Source: Cylindrotheca closterium
Taxonomy: Eukaryota; Bacillariophyta; Bacillariophyceae; Bacillariales; Bacillariaceae
Direction of reading: 5' to 3'
Length of the DNA stretch: 64,000 bases
Assembly: GCA_933822405.4 (NCBI GenBank)
Contig: CAKOGP040001335.1
Location: forward strand, 186,001 to 250,000
Both the position numbers and the translations under genes were made by a program. The notes below the pieces were generated by a model. It had not been told where the DNA came from and made no database searches. It was given only the letters and a program-made list of their open reading frames with translations. Positions within the stretch are counted from its first letter, which is position 1. Each line of letters starts with the position of its first letter. This document shows, in pieces, positions 22,179-32,616 of the stretch.

Positions 22179-22388
22179 CAGAAAAGAAAATACCATTTGT
22201 TGTAGCTAGCGAAGGGGGCAAAGGTCTTCGTGAAGTCCAGTTTGCTCACATGTTCAGACTTTAGCACACGCACCTATTTATGACCTCTCAACTTTCTTTT
22301 CACGACTTCCATCACAATAACAGCGGATGAGTAACGATGATAGGCAACACACTTCGAGTGCAATTATGATACTATCCTTTTATTCACG

Positions 22389-25300
22389 ATGACAACACTT
22401 CGATCCCGACAGCAACATGGCTTGGAGGCAACAGCAAGCCGAGGAGATAAGACGAAGACTGCTCTGACCAAAGCCCCCCCAACCAATCCGTCAGTGCGGA
22501 CAGCAAGCCGCATCGGTGATAAGAGGAACCAATTCTTTGACCTGCATATATTCCTCAATTACGGTTGGATTGGAATACTCTTGATCTTCTTGTGGTTCTG
22601 GGGTTTGTACTATGTTATTCAGTCAACTGACGAAAAATCAACAAAGCTGATTGAAATTCAACACTTGCTACGAAAACGAGGAAACGGGGCTCAGGGAAAG
22701 GCTGGAGGAAAGATCACCAGCAGTCAAGTACAACACTCAGGTTTCGATATTGCTGGAAACCCAGCAAAGGACATGGGAGCATCAGCTGGCAAATATGCCG
22801 ATCCTGACTCGGATGGCCATGAAACCATCGACATGCGTGAATGGAGCAGGACACTTCCATTTGCAAATCCTGATGGGGGTGAGTCAAACTGGGAGGAATT
22901 TTCACATTGCAGTGTTTCCAGCCTTGTCTCATTTCATCTTGGATTCTCCTTTCTGCGTTCGTTTTGAAAAGGTACCTGGGCGCAAGGGTTTGAGTTGGAC
23001 CCAATTCCTATTTCCAAGACAACTCCATTGAAGGTGTTTGTGGTACCTCATTCTCACTGGTAAGTAGGCCGAAAACTCAGTCATATTCACAATCTAAAAG
23101 TAATTCGTTCTCATGATGGGGTTCTCAAGTGATCCGGGTTGGCTAAAAACATTTGACGAATACTACCAGTCTCAAACCAAACACATTCTCGATACAATCA
23201 TGGAATCCCTTCAGCAAGACCAGAGACGCAAGTTCATTTGGGCTGAGATTTCCTTCTTTGAAAAGTGGTGGAACGAGCAATCTGCTGATATACAGGATAC
23301 TGTAAGAATGCTTCTCCGCAATAAACAATTCGAGTTTGTTACTGGTGGATGGGTTCAACCAGACGAGGCAAACACCGACTTATATGCCATGGAGGTTCAA
23401 TTGCAAGAAGGACATGATTTCATTCGGGAGACTTTTGGCGAAGAATACATTCCAAAGTATGGCTGGTCAATCGATCCGTTCGGATTCTCTCCTACCATGG
23501 CGTACTTGCTAAAGAAGTACGGATTCAAGGGGATGCTGATTCAACGGGTACACTATGCAGTGAAGAAGGAACTGGCGTTGCACCGTCAGCTTGAATTTTT
23601 GTGGCGCCAGACGTGGGACGATGAAGGGGAGTATGATATGTTTACTCATATGATGCCATTTTTCAGCTACGATGTCCCGCATTCGTGTGGTCCAGATCCA
23701 GAAGTCTGCTGTGCTTTTGATTTCGCACGCTTACCAAACGTAGGTGTTGATGCTGATGGTATTGTATACACGAAAGAGTGCCCATGGGAATTGAAGGTTA
23801 AACCAATCCACCAACGGAATGTCGCAAAACGAGCAATGGTGCTGCTAGATCAGTATCGGAAGAAGGCGTCTCTGTTCCGATCAAATGTTGTCATTGCTCC
23901 TGTTGGCGATGATTTTCGATACCGAACTCTTGCTGAAGCCCAAGCGCAGTTTGAAAACCATCAACTCCTCTTTGACTACCTGAACGAAAACATCGCAGGC
24001 GTGTCCATCCAGTTTGGCACTTTGTCAGAATACTTTGATGCCGTCATTGGTACATTCGACCCACCAATATTGAAGGGTTCCTTCTTCACATACGCAGACC
24101 ACAAGGAGGACTACTGGTCGGGGTACTTTACGAGCCGTCCCTTTGACAAAGCTCTGGGTCGCCGATTAGAGCGGACGCTCTTTGCGGCGGAGACAATGGG
24201 CGCAACCAAGGAGGAAATGCGAGAAGCCCGTAGATCAATGTCTCTGTTTCAGCATCACGATGCCATTACGGGAACTGCGACGGACAAGGTGATGGAAGAT
24301 TACGCGACCCGAATGCAAAATGCGATTCTAGATATCGAGCAATGGATGGTGAAGAAACTGACGGCGGAACATGAGCATCTGGGCACCTTGCAACCATGCT
24401 GGCAGTCACCATCAAGCCGCGGAATGGATGTCAACTTCTGTAATGAATCTGATCAAGTATTGCTGTTCAATCCCTTGGACACAGAACAACTATGCGGGGA
24501 TGTGAGCGTGAAGGGCCGTTCAATGGGTATGGGAACACTTCCTTGTGAACGACCTGGTTCGATACCGAATTCTATTATTCAGTTTGACCCGTTGTCGGGT
24601 CTAATGACGCATCCAATAAAGGAACAATGGATGGTCTGGTCGGTCAATGAGGGTGGTGCATATTTATTTGTTCCAGGTAGTCTTCATGACTACAAAGGCA
24701 TTGACATCCAGATTGAAATGGGCGGCTTTGTGGTGAAAACAAAGAACTGGCGTCGCACTGTGATTGAAAGGACTGTTCCCACTAACTTTCAAGGTAAGGC
24801 GACTTTCATTGAGTTTATATACGAAACCAATCTCCGGGATGACGAAGAGGAATGGCTGGTGCGATTCAACACCGATATCCAAAGTGATGGGGTATTCCAC
24901 ACGGACTTGAATGGGTTCAATTTCGATACTCATTATCATCGACCAGATTTACCAATTCAAGCCCAAGTATATCCAATGCCAACTCATGCTTCCATACAAG
25001 ATTCGGATCGGAGACTTACTGTTTTGAGTGAACATTCTCAAGGTACAGCGTCGTTGGAAGATGGTACGATTGATGTCTGGCTCGATCGTCGACTCTCACA
25101 AGGAGACGGACGTGGGCTCGAACAAGGGGTCCAGGACAATGTTTGGACAAGAAGTAAGCTGAGGGTATTGGTGGAAACAGAGGGATACAAACATGGGCAG
25201 AACGAAGAGTTTGATACTACACCATTGTGCAAGCAAATGTGGAAAGAGTTGAATCATCCACTGGAATTGTTTGGTACAGTCAAAGATACAGTAAAAGGTT

Positions 25301-26463
25301 TTGGTTCCACTCCGTTTCACAATGATTTCAAACCATCCAACTTCAATCCAACTCAGACGGGGGATGACTTGAGTCACAAACAGCAAGCCTACAAGTATGA
25401 AATTCCGATTGTATTCATGGTGCAAAAACGAGTAGATTACTTCAAGAGAGTGATCGATTCCTTGCGAAAATCTGATTTCCCTCGCGCTACTGTTCCCATC
25501 ATCATATCTCATGATGGGCGTATCCAAGAGATGATTAATTTTGTAGAGAGCATCCAATCAGATTTCCAGGTCATTCAGCTCTTTCATCCATACTCTTGCA
25601 TCGAGCATCCAAATTCTTTTCCGGGAGACGACCCAAGCCTCAACAAGGGGTACGAAGGTGACTCGTACGGCAATCTAAGAGACGCCCATGTCTGCTGCCT
25701 CAAACACCACTTTACGTGGATGATCAATGAGGTCTTTGAATTGACAAGTGTAAAAATGGCGGCTGGATTCCTGTTTATGGAAGAAGACTACCTTGTGGCC
25801 CCTACCATTTACGAGACTTTGCAGACTGGATTTGGCTTTCTGGATCAGGACAATAAAAAAGATGAGTATTTTGGATTGACCCTGGACATTAGCGACAATT
25901 TTGCCAACAAGATTCCAAAAAAGAGAAACCAATGGACCACAAAACGATTTGTCTCGGGTCCCATGACCATCGGGAGACACATGTTTGCCCTGCTCCAGCA
26001 ATTTTCGAATCAGTATTGCGAATTTGATGATTACAATTGGTACGTCATCATCAGTGCACACTTTTTGGTTACGTGTATCGCCAACACAGCTAACTAGTTG
26101 CTTGCCCTTTCTTTTTTTTAATATTCCTACTGCAGGGACTGGTCGATGGTCCATTTGATGGGGAAAGGGCTGCTTCCATGCAAGACTTTGGTCCCCAACG
26201 AGCCCCAAGTGTTGCACATTGGTATTGATGGTGGACTACATGACCATTATGAAAATTCAGAACTGGAAGAAGCCATTACTATTGGACTCCAACCATTTCA
26301 TGCAAAATTAAGTGGTCAATTAAGTGAGGTTGGAAGGTTCATGGATTTTCCAAAAGCACACGATCAAGGATACGGAGGGTGGGGTCATCCAGCAGATCAG
26401 GAGCACTGCAAGAAACTATTTCATGGTCAAGACCCAAAACCAAAGCAATATTTTCATCTCTAG
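22389..26463 (+). CDS. GH38 alpha-mannosidase II fused to GT16 GlcNAc-transferase II
   Basis: Four exons (22389-22878, 22972-23059, 23130-26039, 26136-26463) join to 1271 aa with GT-AG borders, and each junction restores a conserved motif (NPDGG/TW, HSH/CDPGW, DDYNW/DW). A type II anchor lies at about 56-77. The GH38 domain has HSHCDPGW (His192, Asp194), SIDPFGFS (Asp308) and QHHDAITGT (His569). After about residue 950 a second enzyme begins: IPIVFMVQKRVDYFKRVIDS, PIIISHDG, HPNSFPGDDP, FLFMEEDYLVAP (the EED metal/nucleotide site), CEFDDYNWDWSMVHL, and a C-terminal YGGWGHPADQEHCK. These match MGAT2, beta-1,2-GlcNAc-transferase II. The two activities are consecutive in complex N-glycan synthesis. 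Active-site residues of both halves look intact. Activity is not shown. Confidence 0.88.
23137..23732 (+). repeat. 596-bp tract identical to 19998-20593 (copy 2)
   Basis: The tract begins 7 bases inside exon 3 of the fusion gene and ends where the two paralogues diverge again after the FDFARL codons. See copy 1. Confidence 0.88.
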
Positions 26464-26586
26464 TGAAATATTTTGAAATAATATGAAAAGAAACATCAAA
26501 TCAATCAATCAAATCCAATAGCTAGCTTTTTAGAATTCTTAAGAATGGGAGTCTTTTTTCACTGTTTCATAAAGTAGAAAAAAAAT

Positions 26587-27473
26587 CTATAGGCACATGG
26601 CACTTTCCCTGGTATCAGCTCCAGTAACTGGGTTGGTTCCCTTCATATCTTCTCGTTCACATAGTTGGGGCAACGCCTTGACAGGAAACTGAGCGTCTGT
26701 AAAGTCAGCATTCTCCAAGGATTTGACTTCCAAAATGCTATCACCAAAATAAGATCCAACCGCAATGGCATTCTTCAAGGAAGCCCCATCCATACTAGTG
26801 TCCTCCATTGAGACTCCTCGAATATCAGCATCCGAAAAGTCAGCATTGACCAAATACGCCTTGTAAAATCGACACCCTTGCAAATTGGATTTGGCAAAGT
26901 TTGTTCCCTTGGCAATCACTTGAGTAAAGTCTTTGCCCTTGTAATTTTTATCGGCATAATCTTGGCCCGAAATATCCAAACCTGCAAAGTCCAAACCACC
27001 GCCACTGACGGCAACACCCGCATTGGGAGCAATCGCCAACACGACTGCCAATAGAGAACTGGCCAGGGCAGTTTTCAGCATCGATCCTTGTTCTTGTTGT
27101 TGTTGTTGCTTCTGTTGTTGCTGTTGTTGTTCGACCTGTTCCATTTCTACTCTAGTTGCTGACATGGATTGTGATTTTACTTCTGGATCCCAAGCATCGG
27201 TCTCTGGTACCCAATGTCTCCAAAGGGCTTGTCGTTCCGTTTTTGAGGCAACGACAGTGGATTGGATATTTGAGTTTGGCGCAAAGGCCTCCGCGCTGAG
27301 CAAGAGAAGGGAAAGGCAGGCANNNNNNNNNNATCGGTCTCTGGTACCCAATGTCTCCAAAGGGCTTGTCGTTCCGTTTTTGAGGCAACGACAGTGGATT
27401 GGATATTTGAGTTTGGCGCAAAGGCCTCCGCGCTGAGCAAGAGAAGGGAAAGGCAGGCAATGGAACGGATCAT
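26587..27473 (-). CDS. thylakoid-lumen pentapeptide-repeat protein (split by false duplication)
   Basis: The start is ATG 27473 (MIRSIACLSLLLLSAEAFAP). The gene is interrupted by a 10-N gap with 127 identical bases on both sides. Removing one copy and the gap (137 bases) restores a single frame of 249 aa, so I read the duplication as an assembly error. The presequence is tripartite: an ER signal ending SAEAFAP (ASAFAP-type), a transit region with a Gln-rich tract, and a thylakoid-transfer segment (ALASSLLAVVLAIAPNAGVA) with an AxA-like site. The mature part has pentapeptide units A(N/D)LxX/F: NFAKSNLQGCRFYKAYL, NADFSDADIRG, DGASLKNAIAVG. It resembles lumenal TL15/TL17-type proteins, whose biochemical role is not settled. 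Confidence 0.85.
27196..27322. repeat. false direct duplication at scaffold gap, left copy
   Basis: These 127 bases recur exactly at 27333-27459, directly across the N run. The gene frame is intact only if one copy is removed. Confidence 0.92.
27323..27332. other. assembly gap (10 N)
   Basis: Ten N bases between two identical 127-base contig ends. The gap probably has negative length, meaning the contigs overlap. Confidence 0.95.
27333..27459. repeat. false direct duplication at scaffold gap, right copy
   Basis: Exact copy of 27196-27322. It carries the true 5' end of the pentapeptide gene. Confidence 0.92.
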
Positions 27474-28040
27474 GATTATTGTATTGTAGTATTGTAGTAT
27501 TGTATTGTGTTTCTGTGTTTCTGTGTTTCTGTGTAGGGTGTTGAAATAAGACTGGTTCTGTCTTGTGCTCCAAGTGGCTAGCGTTCTTTGTTGCTCTGGT
27601 TAGGTGGTGCAGTAGCTGACGATGCACTGTACTGGTATTTAATACCAGGTAGGTTGTAAGAGCCTTTTATGAATGAATCTTTTGCTGATGCAGAGGCTCA
27701 ACGTGTTCTGGTTTCTGAGATGGTCACATAAATTTTAGTATGGCGCACCGACATTTTTGTGACGTCAAACAAATCATGACGCGCCGAAAATTTGAAAATG
27801 TTCTTTCTCCTATTCTCCAATTCCTACCTAACGCAGCCAGAATTTGGAAAAGGGCTTTTTTTTAGAAAGATGAGTTTGAAATACTACCGGTACACGATGG
27901 GAAATCAATGATTTGTGATGAATGCAATTCTAATTTTACATGTTATACATTGCGTCTATAAAGCGAAGTATGTTCAACGATGCCAGCCACGTTGGCACAT
28001 TCTTCTTGTGGCCTGATCCATGATGATTGATTCATTCAGA
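27474..28040. other. intergenic, promoter of pentapeptide gene
   Basis: 567 bp. It holds a perfect CRE palindrome (27760) and a TACCGGTA palindrome (27885). The start-proximal part is a short GTATT-rich repeat (about 27480-27520). No gene seen. Confidence 0.5.
27760..27767. promoter_or_regulatory. CRE-like palindrome TGACGTCA
   Basis: Perfect 8-bp bZIP/CRE site 287 bases upstream of the pentapeptide gene start. CRE-type elements are known in CO2- and light-responsive diatom promoters; function here is inferred. Confidence 0.35.
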
Positions 28041-29456
28041 TTATCTTCGCTTGGACAGTTTGTAGCTTGACTTGCGTTCATCATTTGAAGATTTTTTGGA
28101 CAGCAAGGGCGCTGACAATTTTCCTCCCTTACCCTTGCTGGACTTGGAACCAGCTTTCTTGGTTGACATGGTGACGCCCTTTCCAGGAGTACTACTGTCA
28201 GTATCCTCGTCTGTGGTGTCGTCCTCGCCATCCACATCACTGTCCATGGCTTCGTCAGTGCTGCTGCTTCCTTTACCGCTCTTGGAAGACATTCCAGACT
28301 TTTTGCTAGATTTTGTTGTCATACCTTTGCCAGAGGCCATGCCTTCATCCATATCTTCGTGCATGTCCTCACCGTCCGTGGCATCGTCACCGTCCACGGC
28401 TGCTTCATCGTCCATTTCACCGTCCATTTCACCGTCCATGGCTTCATCGCCATCCATGTCTGAATCAGTGGCTTCGTCACCTTCCATGGCTTCATCACCA
28501 TCCATGTCATTATCCACAGGTTCATCACCATCCATGTCACTGTCCACGGGCTCATCACCATCAATGGCTTCATCGCCATCCATGTCACCATCCATGGCTT
28601 CATCATCCTCTGGGTGCTCATCCATGCTGCTGCTTACGGATGATCCCTTTCCTCCCTTTCCAGAAGATGATCGCTTGCTGCTCTTGGAAGTAGACGTTCC
28701 CTTGCCCTTGCCACCCTTGCCACTGGAGGTTTCTTCTTCGTCACCATCCACATGCTCATCTTCGTCTTCCACGCAGTCGCTGCTGCTGCTGCTGCTGCCC
28801 TTTCCACTGCTGCTGCTGCTGCTGCCCTTTCCACTGCTGCTGCTGCTGCTGCCCTTTCCAGACTTCTTGCTAGTACTCGATCCCTTTCCTCCCTTTCCGG
28901 AGGATGATCGCTTGCTGGACTTGGAAGAATGACTGGATGTGGAAGAACTGCACTTTTTGCTTCCCTTCTTGCTTCCCTTGGAGGACCCCAATTCATCATC
29001 GGTACCATCGCCCTTGGAGGATGGAAGCTCGTCGTCGGTGCCATCGCCCTTGGAGGACGGAAGTTCGTCATCGGTACCGTCGCCCTTGGAGGATGGAAAT
29101 TCATCATCATCGATAGGCGTGGTAGGGGCAAGGGAGGGCATGTCTGATGGCATGTCAGATGGCATGGTAGAGGTCGAGGGTGCCGCACTTGGACGGCCAT
29201 CTCCCTTTGAGGATGGGAGCTCATCATCATTGATTGGTGGTCGATCACCAACATTCTCCTGTTCGACTTCACCATCGTTAATACCAGGAGCTGTTGTTGC
29301 AAAGTTGTAGTGGATGGTGTAATCTACTGTTTCCAAGCCACGGAAGTAGTCTCTTCGTAGGCCCCGATTGTGTCGTCGGTAGAAGTGACCCTTTTGTGCC
29401 ACTGCTAGACATGCACATGCAAGTAGGAGGAGTGAAAGTTGCTTCGTACAGATCAT
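28041..29456 (-). CDS. secreted silaffin-like Ser/Lys/Gly/Asp-rich repeat protein
   Basis: Single exon of 471 aa. A signal peptide (residues 1-20, LSLLLLACACLAVA) is followed by two RXL-type sites (RGL at 31-33 and 39-41), which mark propeptide cleavage in some diatom silica proteins. The mature chain is built of low-complexity blocks: DDELPSSKGDG repeated about four times, a PSxxPS stretch, SSKSSKRSSSGKGGKG, three KGSSSSSS units, then a strongly acidic block of MDGDEA-type repeats, then a second Lys/Ser block (TKSSKKSGMSSKSGKG) and a basic C-terminus. Alternating polycationic Ser-Lys and polyanionic Asp-Glu blocks recall silaffins and silacidins, which template biosilica after heavy modification. 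No Pfam-type domain is visible. A cell-wall or mucilage protein is the alternative. Confidence 0.7.
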   Translation of the reverse strand: MICTKQLSLLLLACACLAVAQKGHFYRRHNRGLRRDYFRGLETVDYTIHYNFATTAPGINDGEVEQENVGDRPPINDDELPSSKGDGRPSAAPSTSTMPSDMPSDMPSLAPTTPIDDDEFPSSKGDGTDDELPSSKGDGTDDELPSSKGDGTDDELGSSKGSKKGSKKCSSSTSSHSSKSSKRSSSGKGGKGSSTSKKSGKGSSSSSSGKGSSSSSSGKGSSSSSSDCVEDEDEHVDGDEEETSSGKGGKGKGTSTSKSSKRSSSGKGGKGSSVSSSMDEHPEDDEAMDGDMDGDEAIDGDEPVDSDMDGDEPVDNDMDGDEAMEGDEATDSDMDGDEAMDGEMDGEMDDEAAVDGDDATDGEDMHEDMDEGMASGKGMTTKSSKKSGMSSKSGKGSSSTDEAMDSDVDGEDDTTDEDTDSSTPGKGVTMSTKKAGSKSSKGKGGKLSAPLLSKKSSNDERKSSYKLSKRR

Positions 29457-30562
29457 GTTGAAATACTGCAGAAATTATTTGGTTTTGTTCGTGTAATGTG
29501 ATTGTGAGAGTGGGCGTTGTTGGGAGATGAGGAAACGGTTCTGTCTTTGACCACGGGAATTTGGTGATTTGTGGCGACTTTCCTAGTAAATCGGTCCGAC
29601 GCGCGCTTGAACGGCAAAAATAGCGGTCAAATATGTCGCAGCTTTTTCGTCGCGATAAATATGCCGCACTTTTTTTGTGCGAGTGGCGAAACAACGGCCA
29701 CATTTTCATGGGGAAAATTTGAAGGTTCTCACAGGTTTTTTTTCTTCGAAAATCAATTGACAGTAACCGCCAAGGCACTACATCAACTGACTTGTTATGA
29801 GGGATGGATTCAAACAAAACTTTCGCAGCGGCATTTGCTGAAAGTGGCATCCCTTTTATCAATAAAAAGGAGACAGAAGATGAGACAAGCAACGACGTTT
29901 CTCGATTTTGACGGCGGGTCTAGTATGACTTTGTCCTGTTAGAGGAATATATAAAAAGAAATGCCCGATTGGACTCGACGGCTGGAAATATGAATTCATG
30001 ACTGATCGACTTAGTATGGTACTGTTTCGCACTCTGATGGATTGCTTAGACTGAAGAAGTGATCGAAGGTGACATGGTTCTTCTACCGTCGTGGTGGGTG
30101 AGGTCATTATCAATCAAGTCGAGTGCGAATACAGGGAAACTCGGAGCTGCGGTATACTTACCCTCTACTGTAGCCTTTGGCTCTTTTTCTTGTTGCCTTG
30201 CAGCTTTTCATATAAGAGCGTTCGCCTTCATTAGGGGTTGTCAATGAACCCAACCCATCTCTACCGGTACTTCCCATTTTTTGTTTGGTCGGAGCAGTCG
30301 GCCCAATGGATGCAATTGCAGTTTCCCCTTTTGTAGATGTGCGAAACTTCCGTAAGGAAAAACGGTACTTTCTATCATCTTAATATCTATTGGTTTGCTT
30401 ATTATTCGTTCATTCCCCATTCGCAAAAGGATGCACCAGATCAAATAATGTGTGTCTGGTATGTACAGGTCGTTCTGGGTGCATCGTTGGAGAAAAATTA
30501 GCTTGTACTGCAGGTAGCTAGCGAGTAGCAGTGGAAGGGCTGTTTGTGTCCTGGAAGGCATT
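29457..30562. other. long intergenic region
   Basis: 1106 bp upstream of the silaffin-like gene and downstream of a hypothetical gene. It has one TACCGGTA palindrome (30262). The frames present overlap oddly and lack protein-like features. Its length suggests extensive regulatory sequence. Confidence 0.5.
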
Positions 30563-31123
30563 CTAGAACCCCCAATCGTCATCGTCATCGTCATTATTGT
30601 CCTCCTCATCGCGATTCTCGCTATATTCTGGGATTGACATGGTTTGTCGCACCTCTATTGTTGATGAGTGACTGGAGGATTCGCGATCTTCTCCATTCAT
30701 TCCCATTTCAAATTGGGAACTTCTTTCTTCAGCTGTCAAGTTAGAAAGACAGGGAACGGTCTTGGCCTTGGTCAATCGTTGGGAAAGGGGGAAGAAGACA
30801 GGTGCATCATATTCACAATCTGTATCATCTTCGGGGTGTTCCAGGATGGAGTCCAAAGAATGCGCTTCATGAGCATGGAAGAGTCGCAAGAGCCGTGTTG
30901 CTTGTTCGAAACTGTCTTCTGAAGGCTGGTATGTGAACGACCTCTTTCGTCTGGCACGCAGACAATAGCTTCTAGAGTGTTGGAAAGACTTCTCAAGAGG
31001 CTGATGCGGCGGAATGTCGCTGTGTAGGACCATTGGCTGGTGGCTATTCGTTTCTTTTCGGAGTGTGTTTTTTTGTGATGGGTGGTGAGTGATTTTCAAA
31101 AACGGCAGTGGAAGCGATGACAT
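30563..31123 (-). CDS. hypothetical protein with acidic C-terminus
   Basis: Single exon of 186 aa from ATG 31123. I do not recognise it. The first third is basic and rich in His, Pro and Ser. The middle (FEQATRLLRLFHAHEAHSLD) could form an amphipathic helix. The C-terminus is strikingly acidic and ends in a run of Asp followed by WGF. No signal peptide or membrane segment. The composition is not random and the frame is the only long one in the region, so I accept it as a gene. Confidence 0.55.
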   Translation of the reverse strand: MSSLPLPFLKITHHPSQKNTLRKETNSHQPMVLHSDIPPHQPLEKSFQHSRSYCLRARRKRSFTYQPSEDSFEQATRLLRLFHAHEAHSLDSILEHPEDDTDCEYDAPVFFPLSQRLTKAKTVPCLSNLTAEERSSQFEMGMNGEDRESSSHSSTIEVRQTMSIPEYSENRDEEDNNDDDDDDWGF

Positions 31124-31505
31124 TTGGAGCTTCCCTTTCCGGTAGAATTCAGTACTGAGGCTACGACATGCTGTACGTGGGATCGGCGAGTGATGTTTTG
31201 CTTCGCGTTTTACGACAGAACATCCTCGAATGCCATGATTGGTTTCAAATGTCTACCAAAATTGTAAAAGACTAGACCGTTGGGGGGAAACGCGGGTCAT
31301 TTTGTTCAAACTTTCGTCATGACTGGCGGTAAATAAGGCCCAATGTCACAGGGGATATTCTTCCGCATGCACATCTATCGGCGTCTGTCCGAGTTGATAC
31401 GTTGGTTCGTCTTTACTCTTGGTTCGTCCACGTGTACCGGTACACGTACCAGATACATACATACAATACGTGAAAATAAAAAGGTTTCACCTTTACAACA
31501 CCACC
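31124..31505. other. intergenic, short
   Basis: 382 bp with a TACCGGTA palindrome at 31435 inside a longer near-palindrome (CGTGTACCGGTACACG). Promoter side of the acidic hypothetical gene. Confidence 0.5.
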
Positions 31506-32616
31506 TTATCCCAAACCATTCGTTCGATCTACCACAAACAAGCTTCTACGAGTCCCCCGTGTCAAAACAGTAATACCATGCAACACTTGACTAGCATGCT
31601 CAACGATGGAACCTTTTGGTAGTTCCAGGATATGCAATTTGTCCCTGACAAAAAAGCACAACCACCCTCCATCATAGTACTCGATAGGACCGTTCAATGC
31701 AATCTGAGTTGTATGAGTAGCACATGGACGATCGCAATGAAAGTCGATGCAAGCGCCGGTGGGACCAGTTGCCATCCGTAGAACAATGTATGGATCAGTA
31801 GCTTGGGATGATTGCGATTTCAGATTGAATAAGACGGACTTTTTGCTAGTAGTGGAATTGGCATCGTCAAGTGGAGCCAGCAGCTTGACAAAGCATTCGT
31901 CTGATACTCAGATCCACAAAGCCGAATGATTCATTCACCGATCCAAAAGACTCGAGCTACAAAAGAAAACGAGGAACCGATTAGGCCATTGAATCTGTTT
32001 GGAGTTGAGAACAGTCATTTCCTTTTCGAATCGGAATGATGATTCCAAGGACGCATTTTCGTCTTTGACTTTTTTACAGAATGCGTCTACAGGAATATCA
32101 GCTTGGGATCGATCATGGTCAGGCAAGAGGAGATACCGAGTCAACGGATCCTCGGAATCTTTGGAAGTGAATGTGCTGATCATGCCCACTTGGCCCATGA
32201 CCAAATATATCTTTGAGTCTCGTACAATTACAATACCACAGGCATCGAGCGTTTGGGGATTACCGCCAAGTTGCCGTTCATCATCGATTAGCAACCTAAT
32301 ATCGTCCACCGGTATCTCCGTTCTGCCATAGATTTGATATTTGAAATTCAAAATGGCGTCGGTTCCTTTGAAAATGGAAGAATGAGTCGGTCGTCACTTT
32401 CATATCCAGAACTTGTACTGGAATCTTTGCGCGTTCCAAAATGACTGGCGGTCCTTCCAAACTAGAGAAGCTACAATCATCCGCCAATGGTTCTCCACCG
32501 CAAGACAACAATTGCTCATCCACCGGAATTTCAAGTTTGCTTTGAATCTTATTCTTGAAGTCTCCAATTGCATCGGACGGATCTACATAGAACATAATAA
32601 TTTGTATCATAGACAT
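31506..32616 (-). pseudogene. tandem ubiquitin-like domains plus 2OG-Fe(II) oxygenase, apparent frameshift
   Basis: Three open segments on the minus strand read as one gene. Segment 1 (from 32616) is a ubiquitin-like unit: YVDPSDAIGDFKNKIQSKL then IPVDEQLLSCGGEPLADD. Segment 2 is a second such unit: TDAILNFKYQIYGRTEIPVD then SKIYLVMGQVG. They join only if one T is dropped from a four-base run (plus-strand AAAA at 32371-32374). Segment 3 (to 31506) is a 2-oxoglutarate/Fe(II) oxygenase core: IDFHCDRP (HxD iron ligands), YYDGGWLCFFV, and VLHGITVLTRGTRRSLF (distal His and 2OG-binding Arg). An intron or further lesion lies near 31935. Coding-like sequence continues upstream to about 32790 (PKKAAKPTDDEVQV), so the true start is unresolved. 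A sequencing error could explain the frameshift. Confidence 0.55.

Noticed and set aside
22143..22250. Terminal intron in the first mannosidase gene
   Set aside because: The donor GTATTG is weak and the intron would be only about 38 bp; the added 22 residues match nothing in the paralogue.
26587..27627. 346-aa frame reading through the N run
   Set aside because: It depends on the false 127-bp duplication and on an upstream start outside the plastid presequence. The gene starts at 27473.
28072..28932. 286-aa plus-strand frame and other long frames at 28-29.3 kb
   Set aside because: They are complementary readings of the low-complexity silaffin-like gene; only the minus-strand frame has a signal peptide and RXL sites.
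30241..30609. 122-aa minus-strand frame
   Set aside because: It overlaps the 3' end of the acidic hypothetical gene in another frame, and its Met/Thr repeats come from that gene's Asp codons.
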